Assembly: GCA_910585155.1 (NCBI GenBank)
Contig: CAJUEC010000045.1
Span: 1 to 17,051 of the forward strand
Reading direction: 5' to 3'
Source of the DNA: an uncultured Oscillospiraceae bacterium
Lineage (GTDB): Bacteria > Bacillota > Clostridia > Oscillospirales > Oscillospiraceae
Length of the DNA stretch: 17,051 nt
Position numbers and translations under genes: made by a program. Below are positions 1-7,655 of the stretch, in pieces (within the stretch, counting starts at the first letter, position 1; every line of letters begins with the position of its first letter). Below the pieces are notes generated by a model. It saw only the letters and a list, made by a program, of their open reading frames with translations, made no database searches and was not told the DNA's origin.

Positions 1-768
1 GCGCTCCTGCTGGCACTCCACCACCGTCCCGGTGGGCTTGTGGATGAGCCGGACGGCGGAGGAGGTCTTATTGATGTGCTGGCCCCCCGCCCCGGAGGAG
101 CGGAACACCTGCATCTCCACATCCGCGGGGTCGATCTGCACGTCCACCGTCTCCATCTCGGGCAGCACCGCCACGGTGGCGGTGGATGTGTGGACCCGCC
201 CGCCGGACTCGGTCTCCGGCACCCGCTGCACCCGGTGGACGCCGCTCTCGAACTTCAGCCTGGACCAGGCCCCGTCGCCTTCGATGGTGAGAGAGATCTC
301 CTTGACGCCCCCCAGCTCGGTCTCGCTGGCGGAGTTGACCTCCACCCGCCAGCCCCGCTTTTCCGCGTACATGGTGTACATCCGGGTGAGGGAGTGGGCG
401 AACAGGGCGGACTCCTCGCCGCCAACCCCGGCCCGGATCTCCATGATGACGTTCTTGCCGTCGTTGGGGTCCCGGGGGAGGAGCAGAATCTTGATCTCCT
501 GCTCCAGCCGCCCGATGTTGTCCTTGGCCTGGGCCAGCTCCGCCTGGGCCAGCTCCTTCATCTCCGGGTCACCCAGCAGCTCCTCCGCCCCGGCCAGGTC
601 GCTTTGGGCCTTTTGCAGCGCCCGGTAGGCGGTCACCAGGGGCTCCAGCTCCTTTTGCTCCCGGTTGAGGCGGGAGACCAAATCCGGGTCGCTGTAGGTT
701 TCGTTGGCGGCCAGCCGGGCCTCCAGCTCCGCATAGCGGAGCTCTATGTTTTTCAGGTTATCCTGCAT
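1..768 (-). CDS. prfA: Peptide chain release factor 1 (RF1), 3' end beyond window
   Basis: Class I release factor that reads UAA and UAG on the ribosome and triggers hydrolysis of peptidyl-tRNA. The 256 codons present contain the acidic N-terminal coiled-coil domain (about residues 1-100), the RF1-type PxT stop-codon tripeptide as PET at 184-186 (RF2 would have SPF), and the catalytic GGQ at 228-230 within GAGGQHINKTSSAVR. Start is the ATG at 768, preceded by AGGTGAT about 7 nt upstream; no other in-frame start fits as well. It begins 11 bp after the stop of the YdcF-like gene and is the last visible gene of the ddl-murF operon. About 100 C-terminal residues are missing because the window ends, not because the gene is broken: the frame is open to base 1. 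Identity is very secure. Confidence 0.97.
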   Translation of the reverse strand, partial: MQDNLKNIELRYAELEARLAANETYSDPDLVSRLNREQKELEPLVTAYRALQKAQSDLAGAEELLGDPEMKELAQAELAQAKDNIGRLEQEIKILLLPRDPNDGKNVIMEIRAGVGGEESALFAHSLTRMYTMYAEKRGWRVEVNSASETELGGVKEISLTIEGDGAWSRLKFESGVHRVQRVPETESGGRVHTSTATVAVLPEMETVDVQIDPADVEMQVFRSSGAGGQHINKTSSAVRLIHKPTGTVVECQQER

Positions 769-779
769 TTCATCACCTT

Positions 780-1442
780 TTACCAGTCAAACACAAAGGA
801 TTTCACCAGGGCCAGCGGCTCCCGGAAGAACATCTGCACCCTTGAGGGGGCGTGGCTCACCGGGGCGGGCAGGGTGGTCACGTTGTCCAGCCGCCCGGCG
901 GCCCGCTGCCACAGCATGAGGATGCGGGAGAGGTGGAAGTCGCTGGACACCAGCACGTAGCGGCACTGCTCCGGGGCGGGGATGGAGCCCCAGGGGGGGC
1001 CGCCGCCCCAGAGGGCCAGGGTGTTGCGGATGTTCTGGTGGGTGTTCCGGGACTGGTCCTCCATGCGGATCTGCTCCCCGTCCACCCCGTGGGCGGTGAG
1101 GTAGTCGTACATGCACTGGGCCTCGGACTGGTGCTCATCATCCCCCCTGCCGCCGCTGACGACAATGCGGGTGTTTGGGTGGTCCTCCAAATAGGCCAGG
1201 GCGGTGTCCAGCCGGTCCCGCAGCAGGATGGATGGCCCGTCCGGCTTCACCTGACAGCCGAAGATGACCATCACCTCCGGCCCGTCCCCGGCCTGGGCGG
1301 TCCGGCCCTGGGCCCCCCGCCAGATGACCAGCTCCAGCGCGCCCAGGGCCAGCGCCCCCGCGATGAGCAGGGCCAGCAGGGCGATGAGCCAGGATTTCTT
1401 TTTCCTCTGCGGGCTGTTTCCCCGGTAGCTTTTGTATCCCAT
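780..1442 (-). CDS. YdcF/SanA-like DUF218 membrane protein
   Basis: A 220-residue protein with a basic N-terminus (RKKK at 13-16), one membrane-spanning segment at about 17-41, and an extracytoplasmic DUF218 domain. Recognisable family blocks are GCQV (62-65), VSGGRGDDEHQSEA (95-108), EDQSRNTHQN (128-137) and VSSDFHLSR (165-173). The domain is an alpha/beta fold found in SanA, YdcF and ElyC; SanA and ElyC are linked in enterobacteria to envelope integrity and lipid-carrier use, but no reaction is established for most members. Its place between cell-wall genes (ddl, murF) and prfA fits an envelope role; that is inference. Start is the ATG at 1442; its AAGGA ribosome site lies inside the last codons of the upstream ABC-F gene, so translation is probably coupled. 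A CATAGCGCTATG palindrome covers the start codon. Confidence 0.88.
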   Translation of the reverse strand: MGYKSYRGNSPQRKKKSWLIALLALLIAGALALGALELVIWRGAQGRTAQAGDGPEVMVIFGCQVKPDGPSILLRDRLDTALAYLEDHPNTRIVVSGGRGDDEHQSEAQCMYDYLTAHGVDGEQIRMEDQSRNTHQNIRNTLALWGGGPPWGSIPAPEQCRYVLVSSDFHLSRILMLWQRAAGRLDNVTTLPAPVSHAPSRVQMFFREPLALVKSFVFDW

Positions 1443-1451
1443 AGCGCTATG

Positions 1452-3356
1452 TCATCCTTTCGCCTCTTCCAGCTCCGCCGCCAGCCGTTCCCACTCCGCG
1501 TACAGGTGGGCCAGCTGGTCCTCGGCCTCCTCCCGCTCCTTGTAGATGTCCTGGAGCTTCAGGTAATCGGACGCGGCCTCCTCCGCCGCCTGGGCCAGCT
1601 CGTCCAGCCGGACCTCCGCCTTCTCCACCGCCCGCTCCGCGGCCCGGACCTGCTTTTCCAGCTCCTTGGTGCCGCCGGGACGGCGGGGCTTGTCCTCTTT
1701 CGGCTTCTCCGGCTCGGGGGCGGGGGCCTTGGCGTTTTTCAGCTGCTCCTGCCGCTCCCGGAAGGCCCGGAACTCGCTGTAAGAGCCCCGGAAATCGGTG
1801 ATCTGCCCGTTTTCCAGCATCCACACCCGGGTGGCGAACTTCTCGATGAAGTAGCGGTCGTGGGAGACGAACAGCAGGTTGCCGCCGTACTCCTCCACCG
1901 CCTCCTCGATCCACTCCCTTGAGTCGATGTCCAGGTGGTTGGTGGGCTCGTCCAGGATGAGCAGGTTGATCCGGCTGTCCATGAGCATACACAGGCGCAG
2001 CCGGGACTGCTCCCCGCCGGACAGGGCGGACACCTGCTTGAACACGTCCTCCCCCCGGAATTTGAAGGAGGCCAGCCGGTCCCGGGCCTCCTGGGTGGTG
2101 CAGTTCTGGGCGTAGAGCATGGTGTCCACCAGGTTTCGGTCGGGCCGGTCAAAGTGGATGATCTGAGGCAGATATCCCACCCGGATGGAGGGCCCCAGGT
2201 AGATGGAGCCGGCGTCCGGCGCCTCCTCCCCCATGATGAGCTTGATGAAGGTGGACTTGCCGGTGCCGTTGTCCCCCAGCAGGGCGATCCGCTCGCCCCC
2301 GGTCACATCCAGGTTGATGTGGTCAAACAGCACCCGCTCCCCAAAGGACTTTTTCAGCTCGGTGACCACCAGGGCCTCGTCCCCGTGAAACTCCCGCTCC
2401 CCGAACCGGGTGGCCAGCTTACGCTCCTTTGTGGGTTTGTCCGTGGTGCGCATGCGCTCAATGCGCCGCTCCATATTGATGGCCCGCTTGTACTGCTTGT
2501 CGTTGCCCTTAAAGGCCCACAGGCGCATCTGTTCCGCGGCGGCCTCCAGCTGGGCGATCTTGGCCTGCTCCTTCTCGTACTGCTTGAGCCGCTCCTGATA
2601 CCGGCGCTCCTTCTCCTCCACGTAGAAGGAGTAGTTGCCGGAGTAGAGCTCCGCCCTGCCGTCCTGGATCTCCGCCACCCGCTTTACCACCTTATCCAGG
2701 AACCAGCGGTCGTGGGAGATGGCCAGCACCGTGCCCTTGAACCGCTCCAGATAGCTCTCCAGCCACTCGGTGGCGTTCAGGTCCAGGTGGTTGGTGGGCT
2801 CGTCCAGCAGCAGGATGTCGGTGTCCTCCAGGATGAGCCGGGCCAGGTTGATCCGGGTTTTTTCCCCGCCGGAAAGCGCGTCAAAGGGCCGCTGGCGCAT
2901 GTCCGCGCCGATGCCCAGGCCGTTGCAAACCTTGTTGAGCCGGGTCTCGGTGTCGTACCCGCCCCCCAGCTCAAAGGCGGCGGTGAGCTGGTCGTACCGG
3001 GCCAGCACCTGGGGGTCGGCGTTCTCGCCCATCCGGGCGGCCAGCTCGGCCAGCTCCCGTTCCATGGCGTGGAGGGGGGCGAAGGCGGTGTCCAGCACGT
3101 CCCGCACGGTGTAGCCCTGGGGATACACGGGAATCTGGGAGATGAGCCCCAGCCGCTTGCCCGGGGCGATGGCGATGGTCCCCTCGTCGGGGCGGACCTG
3201 GCCCGTCATCATGCGGAAGATGGTGGTTTTGCCCGCGCCGTTGCGGCCCAGCAGGCCCACCCGCTCTCCCTGGTCGATTTGGAGGGAGAAGCCGTCCAAA
3301 ATTCGTTTGCCGACCTCGAATTCCTTGACCAGGCCGGTAAGCTGTATGTCGATCAT
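1452..3356 (-). CDS. ABC-F family ATPase (YdiF/Uup-like)
   Basis: A soluble twin-cassette ATPase of 634 residues without membrane segments, as in ABC-F proteins that bind the ribosomal E site and relieve stalls or help assembly. Cassette 1 has Walker A GRNGAGKTT (37-45), signature LSGGEKTR (161-168) and Walker B with DEPTNHLD (185-192). Cassette 2 has GDNGTGKST (361-369), LSGGEQSR (445-452) and DEPTNHLD (469-476). The charged interdomain linker (about 243-310) is the P-site tRNA interaction motif region. A C-terminal charged coiled coil (about 560-634) follows a proline-rich hinge, which points to the YdiF/Uup type rather than EttA. The linker does not look like the long drug-resistance type, so a housekeeping role is more likely than antibiotic protection. 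Start at 3356: AAGGAG lies 11 nt upstream and overlaps the murF stop, implying coupled translation. Confidence 0.95.
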   Translation of the reverse strand: MIDIQLTGLVKEFEVGKRILDGFSLQIDQGERVGLLGRNGAGKTTIFRMMTGQVRPDEGTIAIAPGKRLGLISQIPVYPQGYTVRDVLDTAFAPLHAMERELAELAARMGENADPQVLARYDQLTAAFELGGGYDTETRLNKVCNGLGIGADMRQRPFDALSGGEKTRINLARLILEDTDILLLDEPTNHLDLNATEWLESYLERFKGTVLAISHDRWFLDKVVKRVAEIQDGRAELYSGNYSFYVEEKERRYQERLKQYEKEQAKIAQLEAAAEQMRLWAFKGNDKQYKRAINMERRIERMRTTDKPTKERKLATRFGEREFHGDEALVVTELKKSFGERVLFDHINLDVTGGERIALLGDNGTGKSTFIKLIMGEEAPDAGSIYLGPSIRVGYLPQIIHFDRPDRNLVDTMLYAQNCTTQEARDRLASFKFRGEDVFKQVSALSGGEQSRLRLCMLMDSRINLLILDEPTNHLDIDSREWIEEAVEEYGGNLLFVSHDRYFIEKFATRVWMLENGQITDFRGSYSEFRAFRERQEQLKNAKAPAPEPEKPKEDKPRRPGGTKELEKQVRAAERAVEKAEVRLDELAQAAEEAASDYLKLQDIYKEREEAEDQLAHLYAEWERLAAELEEAKG

Positions 3357-3371
3357 AGGTAAGATAACTCC

Positions 3372-4760
3372 TTATTGCGGGACATTTGCCAGCAGAAAGT
3401 CCACGATCTTCTCAAAGGCCATGGAGCGCGACGCCTTGACCAATATGGTCACCCCCGCCCGCAGCTCCCGGGACAGGGCGTTTTTGGCCGTGTCCAGGGT
3501 GGGGAAGTAGTCCGCCTGCTCCAGCCCCGCCTCCTTGGCCCCCTCGGCGATGAACCGGGCCAGGTCGCCCACGGCGATGAGCCGGTCCGCTCCGGACTGG
3601 GCGAAACAGCCCCCCACCGCCCGGTGGAACTGCTCCGAGCCGGGGCCCAGCTCCTTCATGTCGCCCACCACCGCCACCCGCCGGCGGCCCTGGGCGTCTC
3701 CCAGCACGGCGGCGGCGGCCCGCATGGACTGGGGGTTGGCGTTGTAGGCGTCGTTCAAAATCACGATGTCGCCCTTGCAGCGGAGGATGTTCATCCGCAT
3801 CTTGGTGGGCAGGAAGGCCCCGATGCCCCGGACGATCTCGTCAGGGGCCATGCCCATGGCCTCCCCCACGGCGGCGGCCATGAGGGTGGGGTAGATCATG
3901 TGGCTGCCCAGGGCGGGTATGCTGGCCTCAAACTGGCTGCGGGGGGTTTTGATCCGGCAGGACAGGGGGCCCGCGCCGTCGCTGTTCAGGTCCCGGGCGG
4001 TGTAGTCCAGCCCCTCGCCCCCCCCCACGAACACGGTGCGCTGGGGGAGCTGCCCCCGCAGGGTGGACAAGAGGGGGTCGTCCCCGTTGAGCACGGCCAG
4101 GCCGTCCGCCTTCAGGTGGGGGAACAGCTCGCACTTGGCCCGGAAGATGTTCTCCCGGCTGCCCAGGTTCTCGATGTGGGCGTCGCCGATGTTGGTGATG
4201 AGGGCCATGTCCGGCTCCACCAGCCGGCCCAGGTAGTCGATCTCCCCGGCGTGGTCCATGCCCATCTCCACCACGCACACCTCATGCTGCTTCTCCAGCT
4301 TCAGCAGGGTGAGGGGCACGCCGATGTCGTTGTTGAAGTTGCCGTCCGTCTTGTGCACGCAGAACCTGGCCCCCAGCACCGCCGCCACCATGTCCTTGGT
4401 GGTGGTCTTGCCCACCGAGCCGGTGATGGCGATGAAGGGGATGGGGAACAGCCGCCGGTAGTACCGGGCCAGACTCCACAGGGCGCGCTGGGTGGAGCGC
4501 ACCTTGATGTAGAATTTCCCGGGCAGGTAGCTCTCCCGCTCCCGGGCGGTGAGACAGCCCGCCGCCCCCGCCTCCAGGGCGGAGCCGATGAAGGAGTGGC
4601 CGTCAAAGCGCTCCCCCTCCAGGGGGATGAACAGGCAGCCGGGGGTGATGCTCCGGCTGTCGGTGCTCACGTTGGACACGGCGGCGTCAAGCGCTGAAAA
4701 ATCCCCCAGCAGCTGGCCGTCCACCGCCTCCAAAAGCTGCCTCAGTGTCAATGCCTCCAT
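3372..4760 (-). CDS. murF: UDP-MurNAc-tripeptide--D-alanyl-D-alanine ligase
   Basis: Cytoplasmic Mur ligase that uses ATP to add the D-Ala-D-Ala dipeptide to UDP-MurNAc-tripeptide, giving the pentapeptide precursor of peptidoglycan. The 462 residues are normal for the family. Visible are the N-terminal UDP-binding domain (about 1-105), the P-loop TGSVGKTTTKD (113-123), the central-domain block EMGMDHAGEI (165-174) followed by ITNIGDAH (188-195), and NDAYNANP (336-343), which in MurF contacts the nucleotide and separates it from MurC/D/E. The start ATG at 4760 has AGGAG 8 nt upstream. It lies 46 bp after ddl, which makes its dipeptide substrate, so the pair is a functional unit. The stop codon overlaps the ribosome site of the next gene. 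Confidence 0.97.
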   Translation of the reverse strand: MEALTLRQLLEAVDGQLLGDFSALDAAVSNVSTDSRSITPGCLFIPLEGERFDGHSFIGSALEAGAAGCLTARERESYLPGKFYIKVRSTQRALWSLARYYRRLFPIPFIAITGSVGKTTTKDMVAAVLGARFCVHKTDGNFNNDIGVPLTLLKLEKQHEVCVVEMGMDHAGEIDYLGRLVEPDMALITNIGDAHIENLGSRENIFRAKCELFPHLKADGLAVLNGDDPLLSTLRGQLPQRTVFVGGGEGLDYTARDLNSDGAGPLSCRIKTPRSQFEASIPALGSHMIYPTLMAAAVGEAMGMAPDEIVRGIGAFLPTKMRMNILRCKGDIVILNDAYNANPQSMRAAAAVLGDAQGRRRVAVVGDMKELGPGSEQFHRAVGGCFAQSGADRLIAVGDLARFIAEGAKEAGLEQADYFPTLDTAKNALSRELRAGVTILVKASRSMAFEKIVDFLLANVPQ

Positions 4761-4806
4761 AGATTGCGCTCCTCTCAGGGGGAGGGGCCTGCCCCTCCCT
4801 ATAGAT
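4761..4806 (-). repeat. GC-rich hairpin between ddl and murF
   Basis: The 46-bp gap contains a near-perfect inverted repeat, GGGAGGGGC (4780-4788) and GCCCCTCCC (4791-4799), separated by 2 nt. In the minus-strand transcript it lies just before the murF ribosome site and has no U-tract, so it does not look like a terminator. It may act as an RNA processing or stability element that sets the ddl:murF ratio; that is inference. Confidence 0.5.
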
Positions 4807-5853
4807 TTATTTCCCGGCCCTGCGGGCCTCCAGGGAAGCGTTGATGATGCGCTCGCACAGCTCGCCGTAGCCGATGCCCGCCGCCGCCGCCTCCTGGGGC
4901 AGCAGGCTGGTGGGGGTCATGCCGGGCAGGGTGTTGATCTCCAAAAACCAGGGGGCGCCGTCCTCGGTGACGATGAAGTCCGCCCGGGCGTACACGCTCA
5001 GGCCCAGGGCGCGGAACACCGTCAGCGCCGCCTGCCCCAGCCGCTGCTCCCACTCCGCCGGGATGGGGGCGGGGGTGATCTCCTCCGCCGCCCCGGGCTG
5101 GTACTTGTTCTCGTAGTCGTAAAAGCCGGTCTTGGGGATGATCTCAATGGAGGGCAGGGCCCGGTCCTCCAAAATGCCCACCTGGATCTCCCGGCCGGCG
5201 ATGTACTGCTCCACCACGCACGTCCCGCCGAAGGCCAGCCCCTGGGTGAGGGCGGGGGAGAGCTCCTCCCGGCTGCGGACGATGGACACGCCGATGGACG
5301 ACCCGGAGGCCAGGGGTTTTACCACGCAGGGCACCTCCAGCCGGCGGGTGAGGGCGGGGATGTCCTGGGCGGTGTACCGCACCAGCTCCCACTTGGGGGT
5401 GAGGACGCCCAGAGGGGCGGCCAGCCGCTTGGTCAGGTCCTTGTCCATGGCGATGGCGCTGCCCAGGTGGCCCGCCCCGGTGTAGGGGATGCCCAGCAGG
5501 TCCAGCGCGGCCTGGACCCGTCCGTCCTCGCCGCAGGCGCCGTGGAGGCCCAGGAACACCACGTCAGCCAGCCGGCAGGCCTCCAGCACGCCGGGGCCGA
5601 ACTGGCCGTCTCCGCCGCCTGTCCGGGCCGCCTTCACCGCCGCCAGGTCGGGGGCCTGGCGGCCAATCCGGGTCAGCTCCGCGGGGATGGGGGCGGAGAA
5701 CAGGGCTTGAGGGGGCAGGTCGGTGCCCAGGTACATATCAATCAGGGCGGTCTCATGACCCCGCTCCCGCAGGGCGGCGCACACCTTGCAGCCGCTGGAC
5801 AGGGACACGTTGCGCTCATCGCTGAGCCCGCCGGCCAAAACCACGATTTTCAT
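4807..5853 (-). CDS. ddl: D-alanine--D-alanine ligase
   Basis: ATP-grasp enzyme joining two D-alanines for the peptidoglycan stem. At 348 residues it is normal for the family. Motifs seen: N-terminal VVLAGGLSDERNVS (4-17), HGACGEDG (104-111), the ATP-binding KPLASGSSIGVS (179-190), the omega-loop region YDYENKY (245-251) and the metal-binding EINTLPGMT (305-313). The tyrosine-containing YDYENKY is the D-Ala-D-Ala type; VanA/VanB D-lactate ligases differ here, so this is a housekeeping ligase and not a vancomycin-resistance gene. The insertion at about 45-95 is like clostridial and VanG-related enzymes. The start ATG at 5853 has AAGGAG at good spacing. It is the first gene of the operon, about 50 nt downstream of its promoter. 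Confidence 0.97.
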   Translation of the reverse strand: MKIVVLAGGLSDERNVSLSSGCKVCAALRERGHETALIDMYLGTDLPPQALFSAPIPAELTRIGRQAPDLAAVKAARTGGGDGQFGPGVLEACRLADVVFLGLHGACGEDGRVQAALDLLGIPYTGAGHLGSAIAMDKDLTKRLAAPLGVLTPKWELVRYTAQDIPALTRRLEVPCVVKPLASGSSIGVSIVRSREELSPALTQGLAFGGTCVVEQYIAGREIQVGILEDRALPSIEIIPKTGFYDYENKYQPGAAEEITPAPIPAEWEQRLGQAALTVFRALGLSVYARADFIVTEDGAPWFLEINTLPGMTPTSLLPQEAAAAGIGYGELCERIINASLEARRAGK

Positions 5854-5907
5854 ATTGTCGCTCCTTACTGTTTGCCGATTCTGCTCCTATTTTATGCTTG
5901 AATACAA

Positions 5908-5936
5908 ATTATACCACAAGTAAAGCAGAGACACAA
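5908..5936 (-). promoter_or_regulatory. Promoter of the ddl-murF-ABCF-ydcF-prfA operon
   Basis: On the minus strand a perfect -10 TATAAT (5908-5913) is preceded by an extended TGG and, after 17 nt, a weak -35 TTGTGT (5931-5936). Predicted transcription starts near 5901, giving a leader of about 48 nt before the ddl ATG. This AT-rich stretch stands out from the GC-rich surroundings. No other convincing promoter is seen within the five-gene series. Confidence 0.75.
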
Positions 5937-5943
5937 GAGGCAA

Positions 5944-5976
5944 CGGGCGAAACAAAGCCCCCGCTTCCGCGGGGGC
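5944..5976 (-). terminator. Intrinsic terminator, minus strand
   Basis: Perfect 8-bp stem GCCCCCGC (5957-5964) / GCGGGGGC (5969-5976) with a 4-nt loop, followed on the minus strand by TTTGTTT. It lies downstream of the DUF421-DUF4363 unit and just upstream of the ddl promoter, so it would insulate the ddl operon from readthrough. A near-copy of its stem is found at 6160-6184. Confidence 0.7.
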
Positions 5977-6184
5977 CCCGGCTTGATGAAAAAGCCTCGC
6001 AGAGTTCGCGCCGCAGGCGCGAAAACATCAAAATCAGTTTTCCGGCAGGACATGTGCCTGCCGGAAAACTCTTCTCGGCCCGCAAGTGTGTCCGCAGGAC
6101 GCGCGCGGCGGGCCGCAGGTTAAGCCGCCGGAAAAGGTAGATCCTTTTCCGGCGGGCTCAGCCCCCGCTTCCGCGGGGCCCCGG
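5956..6184. repeat. Array of five hairpins bounded by a direct repeat
   Basis: This ~230-bp non-coding stretch is packed with inverted repeats: 5957-5976 (8-bp stem); 6005-6023 (TTCGCGCC/GGCGCGAA, 3-nt loop GCA); 6036-6070 (14-bp perfect stem around a 7-nt loop ACATGTG); 6077-6114 (GGCCCGC/GCGGGCC enclosing a second stem closed by loop GCA); 6125-6155 (13-bp perfect stem, loop TAGAT). The two ends are a direct repeat (5956-5981, 26 nt; 6160-6184, 25 nt) differing by one C/G-run base. No open reading frame with a ribosome site is seen. It covers most of the 348-bp gap between ddl and the DUF4363 gene. Confidence 0.8.
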
Positions 6185-6201
6185 TTTGGCGCGGGCGTTC
6201 C

Positions 6202-6588
6202 CTATAGTATGTTTGTCAGCGTGGGCAGCTCCGCCTCCACCAAAAGACCCAGTTGGGTCAGCAGCCGGGCGTTGACGGCGGCGTACTCGGCGGGCTGCTT
6301 CTCGGCCCCCTCCAGGAAGGCAAGCGCCTCGTCCAGCGAGATGAGGACGGCGTCGATGTCCGTGTGGCGCAGGGTGGTGTGGAGATAGCCCTCGTGGGCC
6401 ACCCAGCGCTCCTTGGCCTGCCGGGTGAGCCGGGCCGCCCCCTCCCAGTCCTCCTGGGCGGCCATCTGCTGGGCCCGGGTGAGCTGGCCGGTGAGCTGGC
6501 CGGTGAAGTCGTTCAGGTGCCAGATGTGCAGCCCGGACAGCGCCGCCATGGCGACAATCAGGCCGACGGACACGTACAGCCGCCTCAT
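6202..6588 (-). CDS. DUF4363 family small membrane-anchored protein
   Basis: A 128-residue protein with one N-terminal membrane segment (about 4-22) and a mostly helical, charged extracytoplasmic remainder with repeated Glu/Ala/Leu helices. Length, architecture and position directly after a DUF421 gene match the DUF4363 family of Clostridia, whose function is unknown. The start is the ATG at 6588, which overlaps the TGA of the upstream gene (ATGA), with a strong AAGGAGGGG site 6 nt upstream. An open frame continues further upstream but only as a shadow of the DUF421 gene. Tight coupling suggests the two proteins work together in the membrane; no biochemical role is known to me. Confidence 0.82.
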   Translation of the reverse strand: MRRLYVSVGLIVAMAALSGLHIWHLNDFTGQLTGQLTRAQQMAAQEDWEGAARLTRQAKERWVAHEGYLHTTLRHTDIDAVLISLDEALAFLEGAEKQPAEYAAVNARLLTQLGLLVEAELPTLTNIL

Positions 6589-7268
6589 TTTGACCCCTCC
6601 TTTTTGGGAATGCAGTAGGTGCTGCCCCCCTCGTCCACGGTGAGCAGGAAGGCCTGGCGGTGGGAGTGGAGCCCGTGGGCGGCCAGCTGCTTTTCCAGCC
6701 AGATCTCCTCGTAGCCCATCCCCCTCAGGTTGTGTTCCAGCAGGCGGCCGTCGCTGACCAGCACCACCGGCAGGCCGGTCTCCTGGACCGCCGCCCCCAC
6801 CTGGGCGGCGGTGGCGGGCTTGTCGGCGGCGTAGGGCAGCACGGACAGCTGGCCGTTGGTCTCCAGCAGGGCGAACTTGATGGATTTGAAATCGGCGTAG
6901 CCCTGGATGCGCAGCTCCTCCATCAGCTCGTCGATGGTGAGCCGGTTCTTTTTCAGCTCCGCCTGGGCCACCTGGCCGTTCTCCACCACGATGGAGGGCC
7001 TGCCGCACAGCAGCGCCCGGAACCGGATGGACTTGGTGCACAGCACCGAGAGGATGGTGGACAGGGCCAGCAGCACCACGATGGGGATCAGCCCGGACAG
7101 CAGGGGGATGCCGTTGTCCTGCATGGGGACGGAGGCCAGGTCGGCGATGATGAGGGTGAGCACCAGCTCGGAGGGCTCCAGCTGGCCGATCTGGTGCTTG
7201 CCCAGCAGACGGATGCCCGCGATGATGAACAGGTAGAGCGTGATGGTGCGGATGAGTACGACGAACAT
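6585..7268 (-). CDS. DUF421 / YetF-family membrane protein
   Basis: A 227-residue protein with three hydrophobic N-terminal segments (about 3-21, 34-51, 58-80) and a soluble C-terminal part, the usual plan of YetF/YrbG/YdfS-like proteins. The family block RLLGKHQIGQLEPSELV (20-36) is clear. Members of this family in Bacillus are found in the spore or vegetative membrane; their biochemical role is not settled. I chose the ATG at 7268, giving MFVVLIRTITLYL, because it matches the usual family N-terminus and has ACGAGG 6-7 nt upstream; a TTG at 7298 would add ten residues without support. It is coupled to DUF4363 by a 4-bp overlap. No confident promoter is seen; the nested MITE lies about 60 bp upstream. 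Confidence 0.9.
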   Translation of the reverse strand: MFVVLIRTITLYLFIIAGIRLLGKHQIGQLEPSELVLTLIIADLASVPMQDNGIPLLSGLIPIVVLLALSTILSVLCTKSIRFRALLCGRPSIVVENGQVAQAELKKNRLTIDELMEELRIQGYADFKSIKFALLETNGQLSVLPYAADKPATAAQVGAAVQETGLPVVLVSDGRLLEHNLRGMGYEEIWLEKQLAAHGLHSHRQAFLLTVDEGGSTYCIPKKEGSK

Positions 7269-7331
7269 ATAAAACCTCGTTTCTGGAAAATCAGGCAAAA
7301 AGGGCCCCCCGCAAAACCGTTTTTGACCTTA

Positions 7332-7655
7332 GAGCCTGTTTAAAATCTCTCAAAACGTCATTTGCCGGAGCTTTTCCCGCCATGCTTCGTTGGGATTTCT
7401 TGAGAACCTGTATTCACAACTTCAAACGCCGTCTGGGCGGGTCTTTTTCCGCCATGCTGCGTTGAATTTTCTTGCAATACACAAAGTATTCCGGCGAAAA
7501 TTCGCCTTGCCTGACGGGAAAATCCCTCGGCCAGCCGGCATCCTCGGCTGTGAATACAGGTTCTGAAATAAACACAATTATTCCTGCAAAATCCCGCCTC
7601 GCCTGACGAGAAAATCTCTCGTCAGCTGGCATGCTTCGAGATATGAAACAGGCTC
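7332..7655. mobile_element. MITE, outer copy (161 bp, interrupted by a second copy)
   Basis: Terminal inverted repeats GAGCCTGTTTAAAATCTC (from 7332) and GAGCCTGTTTCATATCTC (read on minus from 7655), 16 of 18 matching, are flanked by a 3-bp direct repeat TTA at 7329-7331 and 7656-7658. Removing the inner insertion (7404-7566) leaves 161 bp that align end to end with the 160-bp inner copy. No transposase is encoded; a 72-codon frame crossing it has no ribosome site and is spurious. A T-N-A 3-bp target duplication and GAG-type ends are known for some IS5-family subgroups (IS1031, ISL2), which is a plausible but unproved source of the transposase. Confidence 0.9.
7404..7563. mobile_element. MITE, inner copy nested in the outer copy
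   Basis: Perfect 15-bp terminal inverted repeats, GAACCTGTATTCACA (7404-7418) and its complement (7549-7563), are flanked by the 3-bp direct repeat TGA at 7401-7403 and 7564-7566. It is inserted near the middle of the outer copy (after base 72 of 161). It shares blocks such as CCGCCATGCT, TTTCTTG and GCCTGACG with the outer copy in the same order and orientation. Where the two copies differ, paired stem bases tend to change together (GAATTTTC/GAAAATTC here, GGGATTT/AAATCCC in the outer copy), so the element probably folds as a long hairpin. Confidence 0.9.

Noticed and set aside
1935..3362. Long plus-strand open frames opposite the ABC-F, murF, ddl and carB genes (up to several hundred codons)
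   Set aside because: They are antisense shadows caused by high GC and third-position bias; the opposite strand encodes proteins with intact family motifs.
4807..5853. Possibility that the Ddl is a vancomycin-resistance D-Ala-D-Lac or D-Ala-D-Ser ligase
   Set aside because: The YDYENKY omega-loop block is of the D-Ala-D-Ala type and no vanH, vanX, vanT or regulatory genes are nearby.
5956..6184. CRISPR array
   Set aside because: The repeats are different hairpins with irregular spacing, not identical repeats with unique spacers, and no cas genes are present.
7414..7632. 72-codon minus-strand open frame in the divergent intergenic region
   Set aside because: It runs through both MITE copies, crosses their boundary, and has no ribosome site; the repeat structure explains the sequence.
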